Origin: Argonema galeatum A003/A1
GTDB lineage: Bacteria > Cyanobacteriota > Cyanobacteriia > Cyanobacteriales > Aerosakkonemataceae
Direction of reading: 5' to 3'
Assembly: GCF_023333595.1 (NCBI RefSeq)
Contig: NZ_JAIQZM010000005.1
Location: 1-64,000 of the forward strand
Length of the DNA stretch: 64,000 bases
The notes under the pieces are model-generated. The model saw only the letters and a list, made by a program, of their open reading frames with translations, did no database searches and had not been told where the DNA came from. This document shows positions 34,691 through 43,800 of this stretch, piece by piece (position 1 is the stretch's first letter; every line of letters starts with the position of its first letter). A program made the translations under genes and the position numbers.

Positions 34691-35077
34691 TTATTTGTCA
34701 ATTATTTCACCAGTCTTTTTCAGCATCCGCACTTTACGACCGTCCTCGGTAAAGGTGTAGCAGACGCGACTGGCAACATTTTGCTTCATGGAATAAAGCA
34801 TCACGTTGGAAATGTGAATTGGCCCTTCCAAGGTGGTAATCCGGCCTGATTCTCCTTCCTGCTGGGGTTTAACGTGCTTGGTTTTGATGTTGACCCCTTT
34901 GACGATTACTCTACTGAGCTTAGGAAAAGCCTTTAGGATTTCACCAACTTTGCCTTTATCTTTGCCAGAAATAATCTGAACGGTGTCACCTTTTTTGACG
35001 TGCATCTTGCCATTGCCAGAGCGATTTTCCGGGCTTTTTTTGGGCGATGCTTGACCTGTTCTACGATTATTAGCCAT
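34691..35077 (-). CDS. rplX: 50S ribosomal protein L24
   Basis: 128 aa. The KOW core is [20 protein letters not shown], followed by [20 protein letters not shown] 24-residue polar N-terminal extension ([20 protein letters not shown]) precedes the core. The start is credible because its ATG shares one base with the rplN stop (TAATG); a start at the internal ATG (MHVKKG) is possible but has no Shine-Dalgarno sequence in view. Confidence 0.94.
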   Translation of the reverse strand: MANNRRTGQASPKKSPENRSGNGKMHVKKGDTVQIISGKDKGKVGEILKAFPKLSRVIVKGVNIKTKHVKPQQEGESGRITTLEGPIHISNVMLYSMKQNVASRVCYTFTEDGRKVRMLKKTGEIIDK

Positions 35078-35445
35078 TAGAGTACCTCTGGAGCTAGGGA
35101 CACTATTTTGGTATAGTTTTTGTCCCGCAGTTCCCGCGCTACAGGGCCAAAAACGCGGGTTCCTCTGGGGTTACCATCTGCGTTGACGATCACGGCGGCA
35201 TTATCGTCAAAACGAATGCTCATACCGCTATCGCGACGCATACCTTTACGAGTTCGGACAATCACAGCCCTCACCACATCAGATTTTTTTACGGCCATAT
35301 TGGGGATGGCATCTTTGACGACGGCGATAATCACGTCGCCTACGCTGCCATAGTGGCGGTTACCGGCACCTAAAACCCGGATACACATTAATTTGCGGGC
35401 ACCGCTATTGTCAGCAACATTGAGATAAGTCTGGGGTTGAATCAC
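35077..35445 (-). CDS. rplN: 50S ribosomal protein L14
   Basis: 122 aa. [34 protein letters not shown] and [20 protein letters not shown] identify L14, at the subunit interface. GTG start at 35445. Coupled to rplX. Confidence 0.98.
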   Translation of the reverse strand: MIQPQTYLNVADNSGARKLMCIRVLGAGNRHYGSVGDVIIAVVKDAIPNMAVKKSDVVRAVIVRTRKGMRRDSGMSIRFDDNAAVIVNADGNPRGTRVFGPVARELRDKNYTKIVSLAPEVL

Positions 35446-35489
35446 GGCTTTGTTAGTTGGTAGTTAGTAGTTTGGTAATTGGAAAAAGG

Positions 35490-35549
35490 GAATATTTTAG
35501 ATTTCAAATTGGAAATTTAATAAATCTGCAATCTGAAATCTGAAATTTC
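35490..35549. repeat. Spacer hairpin repeat (rplN-rpsQ)
   Basis: TTTTAGATTTCAAATT faces AAATCTGCAATCTGAAATCTG. Confidence 0.85.
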
Positions 35550-35552
35550 CGA

Positions 35553-35801
35553 TTAACCCTTATTCGAGCCGATGATTTCCGCAACTACCCAGCGTTTGGT
35601 GCGGCTTAAGGGTCGTGTTTCGCTGATGCGGACGCGATCGCCTTCACGACACTTATTTTCTTCATCGTGAGCCTTATACCTTTTTGTACGCACCACGATT
35701 TTCCCGTACTTGGGGTGGGGAGAGCGATTTTCGATCGCTACCACCACTGTTTTATCCATCTTGTCGCTGACAACTAAGCCAACTCTTTCTTTGACTGCCA
35801 T
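35553..35801 (-). CDS. rpsQ: 30S ribosomal protein S17
   Basis: 82 aa from the ATG at 35801, with AGGAGG eight bases upstream; the GTG two codons earlier is too close to that site. [40 protein letters not shown] and [18 protein letters not shown] identify S17. Confidence 0.97.
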   Translation of the reverse strand: MAVKERVGLVVSDKMDKTVVVAIENRSPHPKYGKIVVRTKRYKAHDEENKCREGDRVRISETRPLSRTKRWVVAEIIGSNKG

Positions 35802-35813
35802 TGCCACTTCCTC

Positions 35814-36050
35814 CTATTCTGCAACTGACTCAGTAGTCGTGGATTTTTTAAGAGCGATTTGTCGCTCGCCTTCCACCGTTAGCAACTGGGCTAGCCGGTG
35901 CTTCGCGTGCTTGAACTGATGCGTCTTTTCCAACTGACGAGTCACTTTTTGCAGGCGCAACTGAAACAGTTGTCGCTTAAGAGCAATAACTTGGTCTGAC
36001 AGTTCTTCATCGCTCAATTTTCTGGCTTCTTCAATCTTGGGAAGAGGCAT
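35814..36050 (-). CDS. rpmC: 50S ribosomal protein L29
   Basis: 78 aa, two long helices. EEARKLSDEELSDQVIALKR and QLFQLRLQKVTRQLEKTHQF are typical; the C-terminus (KKSTTTESVAE) is a short extension. ATG at 36050, three bp after rplP. Confidence 0.96.
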   Translation of the reverse strand: MPLPKIEEARKLSDEELSDQVIALKRQLFQLRLQKVTRQLEKTHQFKHAKHRLAQLLTVEGERQIALKKSTTTESVAE

Positions 36051-36053
36051 AGT

Positions 36054-36473
36054 TTACACATTCTCCTCAGAACGCATGACGAACCTTGTTTTGATTGGCA
36101 ACTTATGAGAAGCCAAACGCATAGCTTCACGGGCTATTGCTTCGGTAACGCCTGTGATTTCAAACATCACTCGTCCTGGTTTGACCACCGCCACCCAAAA
36201 CTCTGGCGAGCCTTTACCGGAACCCATCCGGGTTTCCGCGGGGCGCATCGTGACGGGTTTGTCGGGGAAAATCCGAATCCAGATTTTGCCACCCCGGCGG
36301 ATATAGCGGGTCATCGCACGACGACTGGCTTCTATTTGACGAGATGTGATCCAGGCTGGTTCTAGCGCCTGAAGGCCAAATTCACCAAAGTTGAGTTCGC
36401 TACCCCTGGTGGCTATGCCTTCCATGCGCCCGCGCTGTTGTTTGCGGAATTTAGTTCTTCTAGGACTTAACAT
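36054..36473 (-). CDS. rplP: 50S ribosomal protein L16
   Basis: 139 aa. [60 protein letters not shown] and [16 protein letters not shown] identify L16, near the A-site tRNA. ATG at 36473. Confidence 0.98.
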   Translation of the reverse strand: MLSPRRTKFRKQQRGRMEGIATRGSELNFGEFGLQALEPAWITSRQIEASRRAMTRYIRRGGKIWIRIFPDKPVTMRPAETRMGSGKGSPEFWVAVVKPGRVMFEITGVTEAIAREAMRLASHKLPIKTRFVMRSEENV

Positions 36474-36512
36474 GGCTTGTCAAAAGTCATTGCGAAAGGG
36501 AAAGGGAAAGGG

Positions 36513-36594
36513 AAGATTTTAGATTTTAGATTTCAAATTTTTTTTGAATTAACAACTTTAAATCTGAAATTTTAAATCTGAAATCTGAAATTCC
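36513..36594. repeat. Spacer hairpin repeat (rplP-rpsC)
   Basis: Two-plus TTTTAGA units and TTTCAAATTT face AAATCTGAAATTTTAAATCTG and further AAATCTG units. Confidence 0.9.
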
Positions 36595-36598
36595 CCAG

Positions 36599-37330
36599 TT
36601 AAGCTTCATTTGAACGGTCTTCAAACTGACGGCGTTTGGGTTGGCGACGGCGGGGAGTACCGGGGGCGTTAGCAGTAGCCGCTTCCTCCTGTCCCGGAAT
36701 GATTTCGCCTTTAAAAATCCAGACTTTTACTCCTAGAATGCCGTAGATAGTTTTGGCAGTCCGGTAGGCATAATCAATATCTGCCCGTAAGGTATGCAAT
36801 GGCACTCTACCTTCCCGCGTCCACTCAGTCCGAGCAATTTCTGCACCGTTGAGCCGACCGCTTACTTGGACTTTGATACCTTGGACTCCAGCACGCTGGG
36901 CACGTTGAATTGCTTGGCGGACAACCCGGCGGAAGGAAACCCGACGTTCGAGTTGTTGAGCGATGTATTCGCCAATCAATCCTGCATCAGCGTCTACCCG
37001 CGCCACTTCGACGACGTTGATGCGGATTTGGCGATTGCCGCCTCCCAGCTCCCCCTGGAGCCCAATTCGCAAAGTTTCAATGCCGGTGCCGCCCCGTCCG
37101 ACAACAACACCCGGTCTAGCAGTGCGAATTTCTAAATCTATTTGATCGGCTTTGCGCTCAATTCGCACGTCGGAAATTCCGGCGTTAGAGAGGTTTTTTT
37201 CGACGTAGTTACGAATTTTGTAGTCTTCTTGCAGTAGGGCCGGGTAGCGATCGGAATCCGCATACCAACGAGAGCGGTGTTCTTGGATAACGCCTAGCCG
37301 AAAACCAACTGGATTAATCTTCTGTCCCAC
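36599..37330 (-). CDS. rpsC: 30S ribosomal protein S3
   Basis: 243 aa. [20 protein letters not shown], a KH domain with [20 protein letters not shown], and [20 protein letters not shown] identify S3, part of the mRNA entry tunnel helicase. GTG start at 37330. The C-terminus is basic ([18 protein letters not shown]). Confidence 0.98.
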   Translation of the reverse strand: MGQKINPVGFRLGVIQEHRSRWYADSDRYPALLQEDYKIRNYVEKNLSNAGISDVRIERKADQIDLEIRTARPGVVVGRGGTGIETLRIGLQGELGGGNRQIRINVVEVARVDADAGLIGEYIAQQLERRVSFRRVVRQAIQRAQRAGVQGIKVQVSGRLNGAEIARTEWTREGRVPLHTLRADIDYAYRTAKTIYGILGVKVWIFKGEIIPGQEEAATANAPGTPRRRQPKRRQFEDRSNEA

Positions 37331-37349
37331 AAATACTTCCTCAAAACAA

Positions 37350-37412
37350 TTTTAGATTTTAGATTTTAGATTTTAGATTTTATTGAAAATTTGAAATCTG
37401 AAATCTAAAATT
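37350..37412. repeat. Spacer hairpin repeat (rpsC-rplV), clearest example
   Basis: Four perfect TTTTAGA heptamers, a short TATTGAAAATTTG loop, then AAATCTGAAATCTAAAATTT. The two halves pair over about 18 bp with one mismatch. Confidence 0.93.
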
Positions 37413-37430
37413 TGGAATCTTTATTCCTAA

Positions 37431-37787
37431 CTATTCCTCTGCCACTTCGGCAACGGCCACGGTGATGTGACAAGTTGGCTTGCGAATCTGATAGGCTCGA
37501 CCCTGAGCCCTGGGCCGGAAACGCTTCAATGTTGAGCCTTGGTCGGCGTAGGCAAGGCTTACTACCAGTTTCTTTGGGTCTAAACCAGCGTTATTTTCTG
37601 CATTGGCGACGGCGGAGCGCAGCACTTTGAGAACTGGTTCGCAAGCCGCATAGGGCATAAACTCCAGAACGATTAGCGCTTCCCGATAGGAGCGACCCCG
37701 AATTTGATCGAGGACGCGGCGCACCTTGTAGGGAGACATCCGAATGTAACGTGCGTGAGCCTTAACTTCAGCAGTATCAATTGCCAT
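37431..37787 (-). CDS. rplV: 50S ribosomal protein L22
   Basis: 118 aa from the ATG at 37787 ([20 protein letters not shown]), the family's normal start; the frame opens seven codons earlier. [20 protein letters not shown] and [20 protein letters not shown], with the exit-tunnel hairpin, identify L22. Confidence 0.97.
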   Translation of the reverse strand: MAIDTAEVKAHARYIRMSPYKVRRVLDQIRGRSYREALIVLEFMPYAACEPVLKVLRSAVANAENNAGLDPKKLVVSLAYADQGSTLKRFRPRAQGRAYQIRKPTCHITVAVAEVAEE

Positions 37788-37826
37788 AGATTTCTTCATC
37801 CTTGTCATCAGTAGTAGGCATCAAAG

Positions 37827-37904
37827 AATTTAAAATTTTAGATTTTAGATTTCAAATTTGTTTTAAATTTGAAATCTGAAATTTAAAATCTTAAATCTGA
37901 AATT
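37827..37904. repeat. Spacer hairpin repeat (rplV-rpsS)
   Basis: TTTTAGATTTTAGATTTCAAATT faces, in two steps, AAATTTGAAATCTGAAATTT and TTAAATCTGAAATT. Each segment is cited as a short motif of the heptamer family. Confidence 0.88.
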
Positions 37905-37920
37905 CTCTTCGCCCTAGCCT

Positions 37921-38199
37921 CTATCGCTTAACCTTTTTATCACTCTTCGCGTGTCCTCTAAAGGTGCGAGTCGGGGCAAATTCACCCAATTTGTGTCCGA
38001 CCATCTGATCTGAGATGAAAATGGGCACGTGCTGACGGCCATTGTGTACGGCGATGGTATGACCCACCATTAAAGGCAAAATTGTTGAAGCCCGCGACCA
38101 AGTTTTGATGACTTGCTTTTCGCCCCTGCCATTCAACTTTTCAACCTTGCTGAGCAGATGATCTGCAACAAAAGGACCTTTCTTTAATGAGCGACCCAT
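37921..38199 (-). CDS. rpsS: 30S ribosomal protein S19
   Basis: 92 aa. [40 protein letters not shown] and [20 protein letters not shown] identify S19. ATG at 38199. 103 bp after rplB. Confidence 0.98.
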   Translation of the reverse strand: MGRSLKKGPFVADHLLSKVEKLNGRGEKQVIKTWSRASTILPLMVGHTIAVHNGRQHVPIFISDQMVGHKLGEFAPTRTFRGHAKSDKKVKR

Positions 38200-38235
38200 A
38201 GTTTAATTTTGGATGAGAGGATTTTGGATTTGGGG

Positions 38236-38302
38236 AATTTCAGATTTTAGATTTCAAAACTTTACTTTTAAATCTGAAATTTTAAATCTGAAATCTAAAA
38301 TT
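38236..38302. repeat. Spacer hairpin repeat (rpsS-rplB)
   Basis: TTTCAGATTTTAGATTTC faces TTAAATCTGAAATTTTAAATC and AAATCTAAAATT, around a CTTTACTT centre shared with the 40222 copy. Confidence 0.9.
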
Positions 38303-39166
38303 CTATGATTCCCGACCGCCACGGCCACGCTTAGAGGATTTGCGGCGACGACGCACGATTAAGGAGTTACTCGGTTTATTCGGCTTGCGCGTTTTGGCAC
38401 CCAAAGTTGGTTTACCCCAAGGCGTTACTGGCCCGCTTCTACCAATAGGGGCTCTGCCTTCGCCACCACCATGCGGGTGATCCACAGGGTTCATGACGCT
38501 GCCTCTAACTTTAGGGCGACGACCTTTCCAGCGATTTCTACCTGCTTTGCCAGTACTCAAATTTCTGGCATCCAAGTTGCCCACTTGTCCGATGGTGGCG
38601 TAGCACTCCCTCAGTATCATACGGACTTCTCCAGATGGCAGTTTGAGGCTGACGTAGTTGCCTTCCTTGGCTACCACTTGAGCGGTGGCACCCGCAGCGC
38701 GAACAATTTGTGCCCCTCGACCAGGATAGAGTTCTACATTGTGGACGCTACTACCCAAGGGAATATTGCCTAAAGGTAAGGCGTTGCCAATTTCGATCGG
38801 CGAATCTGGGCCGGAGACGATCGCAGTTCCAACTGCTAAGCCATTGGGATGCAGAATATATCGCTTTTCGCCATCTCGATAGTTAACCAAAGCGATCCGA
38901 GCATTGCGGTTCGGGTCGTATTCAATGGCAACTACTTTAGCTGGGATGTTGTGCTTGTCGCGACGAAAGTCAATGATTCGGTAAAGACGCTTGTGTCCGC
39001 CACCCCGACGACGGCTGGTAATCACACCGCGATTGTTGCGTCCTTTTTTGCGATGTATTGATATAGTCAGCGATCGCTCTGGCTCACCCTGAGTGATTTC
39101 AGCAAAGTCTGAAATGGTACACTGGCGAGTACTAGGAGTGTATGGCCGATAAGAACGGGTACCCAT
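38303..39166 (-). CDS. rplB: 50S ribosomal protein L2
   Basis: 287 aa. [60 protein letters not shown] and [20 protein letters not shown], which contains the peptidyl-transferase-near histidine, identify L2. ATG at 39166; 64 bp after rplW. Confidence 0.98.
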   Translation of the reverse strand: MGTRSYRPYTPSTRQCTISDFAEITQGEPERSLTISIHRKKGRNNRGVITSRRRGGGHKRLYRIIDFRRDKHNIPAKVVAIEYDPNRNARIALVNYRDGEKRYILHPNGLAVGTAIVSGPDSPIEIGNALPLGNIPLGSSVHNVELYPGRGAQIVRAAGATAQVVAKEGNYVSLKLPSGEVRMILRECYATIGQVGNLDARNLSTGKAGRNRWKGRRPKVRGSVMNPVDHPHGGGEGRAPIGRSGPVTPWGKPTLGAKTRKPNKPSNSLIVRRRRKSSKRGRGGRES

Positions 39167-39171
39167 AAGAA

Positions 39172-39229
39172 TTTTGGATTTTGGATTTTGGATTTTGGAT
39201 TTTGGATTTCGGATTTAAAATCTAAAATC
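39172..39229. repeat. Spacer repeat (rplB-rplW), TTTTGGA heptamers
   Basis: Four perfect TTTTGGA heptamers followed by TTTAAAATCTAAAATC. The unit is a variant of TTTTAGA. Confidence 0.9.
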
Positions 39230-39230
39230 G

Positions 39231-39545
39231 CTACACTTCAGGGAACAGAATCTGCCGAATTTTTTCCCCGTCGCCCGATGCCAAAGTGACAACAGCTTTC
39301 TTGTATTGAGATTTATACCCAAGAAATCTGCCTACCCGACGCTTCTTACGCGGCGGCGTCATTGTGTTAACAGCAGTGACTTTGACATCGAACAATTGTT
39401 CGATCGCAGCCTTAATTTGTGGTTTTGTTGCCTTTAGCACCACGTCAAAACTGTATTTTTCCTGCTCCATCAGCATCGTGGCCTTTTCCGTTAGGAGGGG
39501 GCGACGGATCAAATCCGCCAGTGTCCGCAAATTATATTCAGCCAC
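39231..39545 (-). CDS. rplW: 50S ribosomal protein L23
   Basis: 104 aa. [40 protein letters not shown] and [20 protein letters not shown] identify L23, the docking site for SRP and trigger factor at the tunnel exit. GTG start overlaps the last 8 bp of rplD; AGGAGG lies inside rplD. Confidence 0.97.
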   Translation of the reverse strand: MAEYNLRTLADLIRRPLLTEKATMLMEQEKYSFDVVLKATKPQIKAAIEQLFDVKVTAVNTMTPPRKKRRVGRFLGYKSQYKKAVVTLASGDGEKIRQILFPEV

Positions 39546-40170
39546 CGTACACCTCCTGAATCTTGGCCAGAGCTGATGATGTAGTCACTATTTTGTCCGC
39601 CCAGAGCAGATCGTATACATTCAATTGGTCAGCCCGAATCAACTTCAATTTGGCAATGTTGCGAGCTGATAGGTAAACCATCTCGGCTGGTTCTGACAAA
39701 ATCAACAAAATCTTTGCTGCGTCTGGAACGCCCCAACGCCCGATCGCTCCCATCAATTCCTTCGTTTTAGGTCTCGGCAGCTTTTCGGCAAATTCCTCAA
39801 CCACAACCCAATCTTCCACTCGGCTAATCAAAGCTGTTCTCAAAGCCAGTCGCTTTTCTTTGCGGTTCATCTTGACTTCAAAGTCTCTTGGCTTTGGCCC
39901 GAAGATGACACCGCCGCCTCTCCACAAAGGCGATCGAATCGAACCAGCACGCGCACGACCAGTTCCTTTTTGCCGCCAGGGTTTGCGACCTCCACCACTG
40001 ACCTCCGATCTAGTCTTGGTGCTGACCGTTCCTTGCCTTGCATTGGTCATTTGGCGTACCAGCGCCCGGTGGACAATGTGAGATGCGTTTTCTTCTTTGG
40101 CAACCTTCAACTCCAAAGACGCTTGCCCAACCTCTTGACCTTCCCAGTTTCGCACCACACAGTTAACCAT
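39538..40170 (-). CDS. rplD: 50S ribosomal protein L4
   Basis: 210 aa from the ATG at 40170 ([11 protein letters not shown]), with GAGG nine bases upstream; the frame opens eleven codons earlier. [40 protein letters not shown] and [20 protein letters not shown] identify L4, which lines the exit tunnel. Overlaps rplW by 8 bp. Confidence 0.97.
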   Translation of the reverse strand: MVNCVVRNWEGQEVGQASLELKVAKEENASHIVHRALVRQMTNARQGTVSTKTRSEVSGGGRKPWRQKGTGRARAGSIRSPLWRGGGVIFGPKPRDFEVKMNRKEKRLALRTALISRVEDWVVVEEFAEKLPRPKTKELMGAIGRWGVPDAAKILLILSEPAEMVYLSARNIAKLKLIRADQLNVYDLLWADKIVTTSSALAKIQEVYGG

Positions 40171-40221
40171 ATTCTTCGTCCTCTGTTCTTTGTCAAAAGT
40201 CATCGGTCATTAGGAAAAGGA

Positions 40222-40327
40222 AGATTTTAGATTTTAGATTTCAAAACTTTACTTTTCAATCTGAAATTTTCAATTCTTTAATCTGAAATCAGTCATTGGG
40301 TCACTAATGACTAATGACTAATGACTA
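40222..40327. repeat. Spacer repeats (rplD-rplC): hairpin family plus (AATGACT)n
   Basis: TTTTAGATTTTAGATTTC faces TCAATCTGAAATTTTC and AATCTGAAATC (40222-40289). At 40301-40327 three AATGACT heptamers run into the rplC stop codon. Confidence 0.9.
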
Positions 40328-40960
40328 TTTTCCTACCTTGTTTGTCGGTGTGATACTGAGCAAGGCACCTACTTTACCAGGAACGGCTCCTTTAATCAGC
40401 AACAAATTGCGTTCTGCATCTACACGCACAATCGCGAGCTTGCGAATCGTAATTTGCTTGCCTCCCAAACGACCTGCCATCCGCTTACCGGGATAAACTC
40501 TTCCCGGCGTAGTTCCAGCACCAGTCGATCCCGGCGCACGGTGATTTTTGGAACCGTGCGCCATCGGGCCGCGCTTAAAGTTGTGACGTTTCTGATAACC
40601 GGCAAAGCCTTTACCGATACTTTTACCCATAACATCCACAATTTGGCCTGGGGTAAAAATATCTGCTTTGATCGGCTGACCCAGTTCGTAATCACCCGTA
40701 TTTTCTAAACGATATTCATGCAGATGACGCAACGGGGGGGAACTAGACTTGGCTAGATGACCCAGTTCGGGCTTATTAATACCCTTTTGAGTTTTTTCGC
40801 CAAATCCAACTTGGATGGCAGTGTAGCCATCAGTCTGTTGCGTCTTAATCTGAGTAATGGGGCATGGACCGGCTTGAACGACCGTTACAGGGATAGCTCT
40901 CCCTATTTCGTCAAAAATTTGGGTCATGCCTACTTTAGTGCCGAGGATACCGACAGCCAC
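40325..40960 (-). CDS. rplC: 50S ribosomal protein L3
   Basis: 211 aa. [60 protein letters not shown] and [20 protein letters not shown] identify L3. GTG start at 40960. First gene of the operon; rpsJ, its partner in many bacteria, is elsewhere, as usual in cyanobacteria. Confidence 0.98.
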   Translation of the reverse strand: MAVGILGTKVGMTQIFDEIGRAIPVTVVQAGPCPITQIKTQQTDGYTAIQVGFGEKTQKGINKPELGHLAKSSSPPLRHLHEYRLENTGDYELGQPIKADIFTPGQIVDVMGKSIGKGFAGYQKRHNFKRGPMAHGSKNHRAPGSTGAGTTPGRVYPGKRMAGRLGGKQITIRKLAIVRVDAERNLLLIKGAVPGKVGALLSITPTNKVGK

Positions 40961-41492
40961 AGTACCTGGTTTCTCCTTTTTTACGCACTACAATCAATTC
41001 GGATTCAAATAGCTCCTTCAAAACTTTTGAGTCTTGAATTTTGAGTTAAGTTTTTCAACTCATAACTCAGCTTTCATAACTCATCACTCTTTCGTTGCCT
41101 TTAATCCACTTCATATCGGCAGTTTTAACTGCCATCTCGCTTTAGATGCAGGCCAGTCAGTTAACCCCGCTCCAAGTTATCGGCTTGGAGCAAGTCTTCT
41201 GCTGCGTCGGCAACCTAATTCAAGCTTTTTGTTCAAAGGCCAATAAACGTTAGCCTTGGCATTACTTCTGGGCACTGGGACTTAAGCAGCAAGCTACTTA
41301 GTATCCTTTTTCGGCCCGATGCAGATGTCAATCTACCTTCGCCACCTTTGCTTGAGACCAATTTACCCTACTTTTTGATGCAGAAATCCGTTTTTTCTGC
41401 CACCGGGTAACCAGTCCGCCTTTGACTGGTGGTATCCAAGTTTGCTTTCAGTCCTTCATAGAAAACGAAGCAAACTTAAATTTTAGTCACGA
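40961..41492 (-). promoter_or_regulatory. Long structured 5' leader of the ribosomal protein operon
   Basis: About 530 nt lie between the predicted transcription start and rplC, without a credible gene. The leader strand can form several hairpins: AAGTTTGCTT with AAGCAAACTT, CCAGTC with GACTGG, GCAGAAA with TTTCTGC, and GCTCCAAG with CTTGGAGC. Such a leader could serve autogenous control by a ribosomal protein, but I recognise no known Rfam-type motif. Confidence 0.6.
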
Positions 41493-41498
41493 TCCAAT

Positions 41499-41527
41499 AA
41501 TATAAACTATTTTTTTTACCTTGTCTA
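41499..41527 (-). promoter_or_regulatory. Sigma70-type promoter of the ribosomal protein operon
   Basis: On the minus strand, TAGACA (41522-41527) and TATATT (41499-41504) are separated by exactly 17 bp. Start of transcription is expected near 41492. Confidence 0.75.
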
Positions 41528-41673
41528 GTCTTTAGCAGATTTTTTTTTGTAACGGTTGCCGACTTACAGGATTACCAAGACAGGTAAATTCTTCAGAAAT
41601 GACAACCCCCAGGACTACAATAGCAGTAGATGTAACGTTTTTTTAAGCCATTTGGCGGGTAAAACGCAAGTTT

Positions 41674-42150
41674 ATGGCATTAATCGCAACTGGGAAGGAT
41701 CTAATTCGAGCCCTGGAAAAGACAGGCGCACTGGGGGTCTACGCACCTCTTGAGGGAGGATTTGAAGGTCGCTACCAACGGCGGATACGGGCAGCTGGCT
41801 ATAATACCCTGAATATAACTGCGCGGGGGCTGGGTGATGTGGCGATGTACTTGACTGGGGTTCATGGGGTGCGTCCTCCCCACTTAGGTAAGAAAAGCCT
41901 CGGTAGCGGTGCAGCAGTCGGCTATGTGTACTATGTGCCACCGATCGTCAATTATCAGCTCGAACAGCTGCCGCCCAAGTCCAAGGGACTGGTGCTGTGG
42001 ATAATAGAAGGCCAGATTCTTTCCCGTCAAGAGGTTGAATATTTGGCGAATTTGCCCAGTATGGAGCCGCGAGTTAAGTTAGTGGTGGAAATGGGAGGCG
42101 ATCGGGCCTTCCGCTGGACACCCCTCAGAGACACTTTGCTTGCCGCTTAA
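41674..42150 (+). CDS. ndhN: NAD(P)H-quinone oxidoreductase subunit N
   Basis: 158 aa. MALIATGKDLIRALEKTGAL, GVYAPLEGGFEGRYQRRIRA, GDVAMYLTGVHGVRPPHLGK and LVLWIIEGQILSRQEVEYLA identify NdhN, a peripheral subunit found only in cyanobacterial and chloroplast NDH-1 complexes that serve respiration and cyclic electron flow. It diverges from the ribosomal protein operon across a 713-bp gap. Confidence 0.95.
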   Translation: MALIATGKDLIRALEKTGALGVYAPLEGGFEGRYQRRIRAAGYNTLNITARGLGDVAMYLTGVHGVRPPHLGKKSLGSGAAVGYVYYVPPIVNYQLEQLPPKSKGLVLWIIEGQILSRQEVEYLANLPSMEPRVKLVVEMGGDRAFRWTPLRDTLLAA

Positions 42151-42297
42151 GATATGGAGGGGGAGAGTGGGGGAGTGGGAGAGTGGGGGAGTAACCTTCC
42201 TTCTTCGCTAGCCCCTATTTTCTTTTGACTTTTCTAGCTCCTCGGCTTTCTGGTTTTGATACCTTGGAATAAGACCGAGCTAATAGGGAAGAAGCTA

Positions 42298-42903
42298 ATG
42301 CTTGAGAATCGTGATTATACCTTAATAATTGACAAAAGCGGCAGTATGTCGCTAACAGACCTGCCGGGTGGGCAAAGTCGTTGGGTTGCAATGCAGGAGT
42401 CTACCCTCGCCTTAGCCGGTAAATGCGAACAGCTTGACCCAGATGGTCTCACAGTTTATCTGTTTTCCGGTAAATTTAAACGCTATGAGAATGTAACTAC
42501 CAGCAAAGTTGCTCAAATATTCCACGAAAACGAGCCATCTGGACGGACTGACTTAGCAGGTGTCCTCCAAGATGCCCTTAACAACTATTTTCAGCGCAAG
42601 GCAGCTAGGCAAACCAAGGCAAATGGAGAAACCATTTTAGTGGTGACCGATGGTGAACCGGACGATCGCAAAGCTGTGATGCGTGTAATTATAGAAGCAT
42701 CTCGACGTATCGATCGGGATGAAGAATTGGCTATTTCTTTCATTCAAGTCGGCACTGACGCTCAGGCAACCAAGTTCCTCAAAGTTTTGGATGACGAACT
42801 GCAAAATGCTGGTGCGAAGTTTGATATTGTAGACACAGTAACTATGGATGACATGGAAGATATGACCCTGACTGAAGTTCTGCTTAATGCTATCACTGAC
42901 TAA
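42298..42903 (+). CDS. von Willebrand A domain protein, copy 1
   Basis: 201 aa from the ATG at 42298; this start matches the two paralogues. A complete MIDAS metal site is present: DKSGSMS (Asp12, Ser14, Ser16), SGRTDLAGV with the Thr, and VTDGEPDD with the Asp. No signal peptide, so cytoplasmic, like TerY-type vWA proteins. It shares most of its residues with the proteins at 43801 and 44647. It is the most distant of the three (LTDLPGGQSRWVAMQE where the others have TPDQ). Function unknown; vWA proteins usually bind a partner through the metal ion. Confidence 0.9.
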   Translation: MLENRDYTLIIDKSGSMSLTDLPGGQSRWVAMQESTLALAGKCEQLDPDGLTVYLFSGKFKRYENVTTSKVAQIFHENEPSGRTDLAGVLQDALNNYFQRKAARQTKANGETILVVTDGEPDDRKAVMRVIIEASRRIDRDEELAISFIQVGTDAQATKFLKVLDDELQNAGAKFDIVDTVTMDDMEDMTLTEVLLNAITD

Positions 42904-43087
42904 AAGCCGATATGAACAGTAGGTTGTAGATTTTTTTACCCGCAGATCAAAGCAGATAAACGCAGCCTAGAGCAGATAGATTTAGATGTGTTCTCAACTG
43001 CGATCGGATTTTAACAATAGGATCTGAGAGCCTCTGCTATAAAAAATCACTGAAGTAGTTTTTAGCAGCTTTTGGGGATGAAAAATT

Positions 43088-43714
43088 ATGGAATCGATAG
43101 ATGATTTATTAGCCGATATCAAAGCTGAATATGAAGAAAAAGAGAAACCCAAAACTCCGAAAAAACAGCAACCTTTGAAAGAGGAACGATCTCCTCAGCT
43201 ACCACAAATACCCGCGCCTCAAACTCAGGTTTATTGGCAAAACAATCTCTCTCGTTCTTCGCCAGAGGATAATTTATTAGCTGAGATTAAAGCAGAGTTT
43301 GAGGAACAAAACAAACCCTCCCAAGCAAAAAAACAGCCAACTTTGAAATGGGAAGAATCTCGTCAGCAACTACCAAGCGTACCCCTTCCTCTAGAGCAAG
43401 TTTCTTGGCAAAAAACTATTGTTCCATCCTCTGCTGAAAATAGCTTACTTGTCGAACTAAAGGCGGAGGTTGAAGAAAAACAGAAAGAAGAAGAACTGAA
43501 AAAACAGCAACAACTGAAAGAAGAACAACTTCGACAAGAACAAATTAAGCAGCAACAACGGCAAGCATTGACAAAAGAAGCTCAAGAGTGGTTGAAAAAG
43601 TTAAATATACGTTCAGCAGAGGGGCTGTGGTTTGAAGAATTTGCCTACGACTACCCTTCCAAATTGGAGGCGGCGATCGATTACTTGCAAGCTTTGCGAG
43701 AAACTAAGCCGTAA
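43088..43714 (+). CDS. Slr1339-like protein with triplicated LLAxIKAE motif
   Basis: 208 aa, rich in Gln, Glu and Lys. A unit of about 57 residues begins at residues 5, 61 and 118 with DDLLADIKAEYEE, DNLLAEIKAEFEE and NSLLVELKAEVEE; the first two continue with a similar Pro-rich stretch (LPQIPAP, LPSVPLP) and a Trp-Gln (YWQN, SWQK). A coiled coil follows (about 128-165), then EWLKKLNIRSAEGLWFEEFA and YPSKLEAAIDYLQAL. The single motif plus this C-terminus recalls the cyanobacterial Slr1339 family, associated with salt stress; that name is from memory. It lies between vWA genes, which suggests partnership. Confidence 0.75.
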   Translation: MESIDDLLADIKAEYEEKEKPKTPKKQQPLKEERSPQLPQIPAPQTQVYWQNNLSRSSPEDNLLAEIKAEFEEQNKPSQAKKQPTLKWEESRQQLPSVPLPLEQVSWQKTIVPSSAENSLLVELKAEVEEKQKEEELKKQQQLKEEQLRQEQIKQQQRQALTKEAQEWLKKLNIRSAEGLWFEEFAYDYPSKLEAAIDYLQALRETKP

Positions 43715-43800
43715 TAGCCATACTCAGAAATGTCGTCTAGGCTAGATAAAGAAACCGTGACAATCCGTGGAGTTTGTCTATTATGCAAGGAGGTTCTTTG

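Noticed and set aside
40961-41492. tmRNA, RNase P RNA or 6S RNA in the leader before rplC
   Set aside because: None of the conserved ends or cores of these RNAs (for example a tRNA-like tmRNA acceptor) is visible; only simple stems are.
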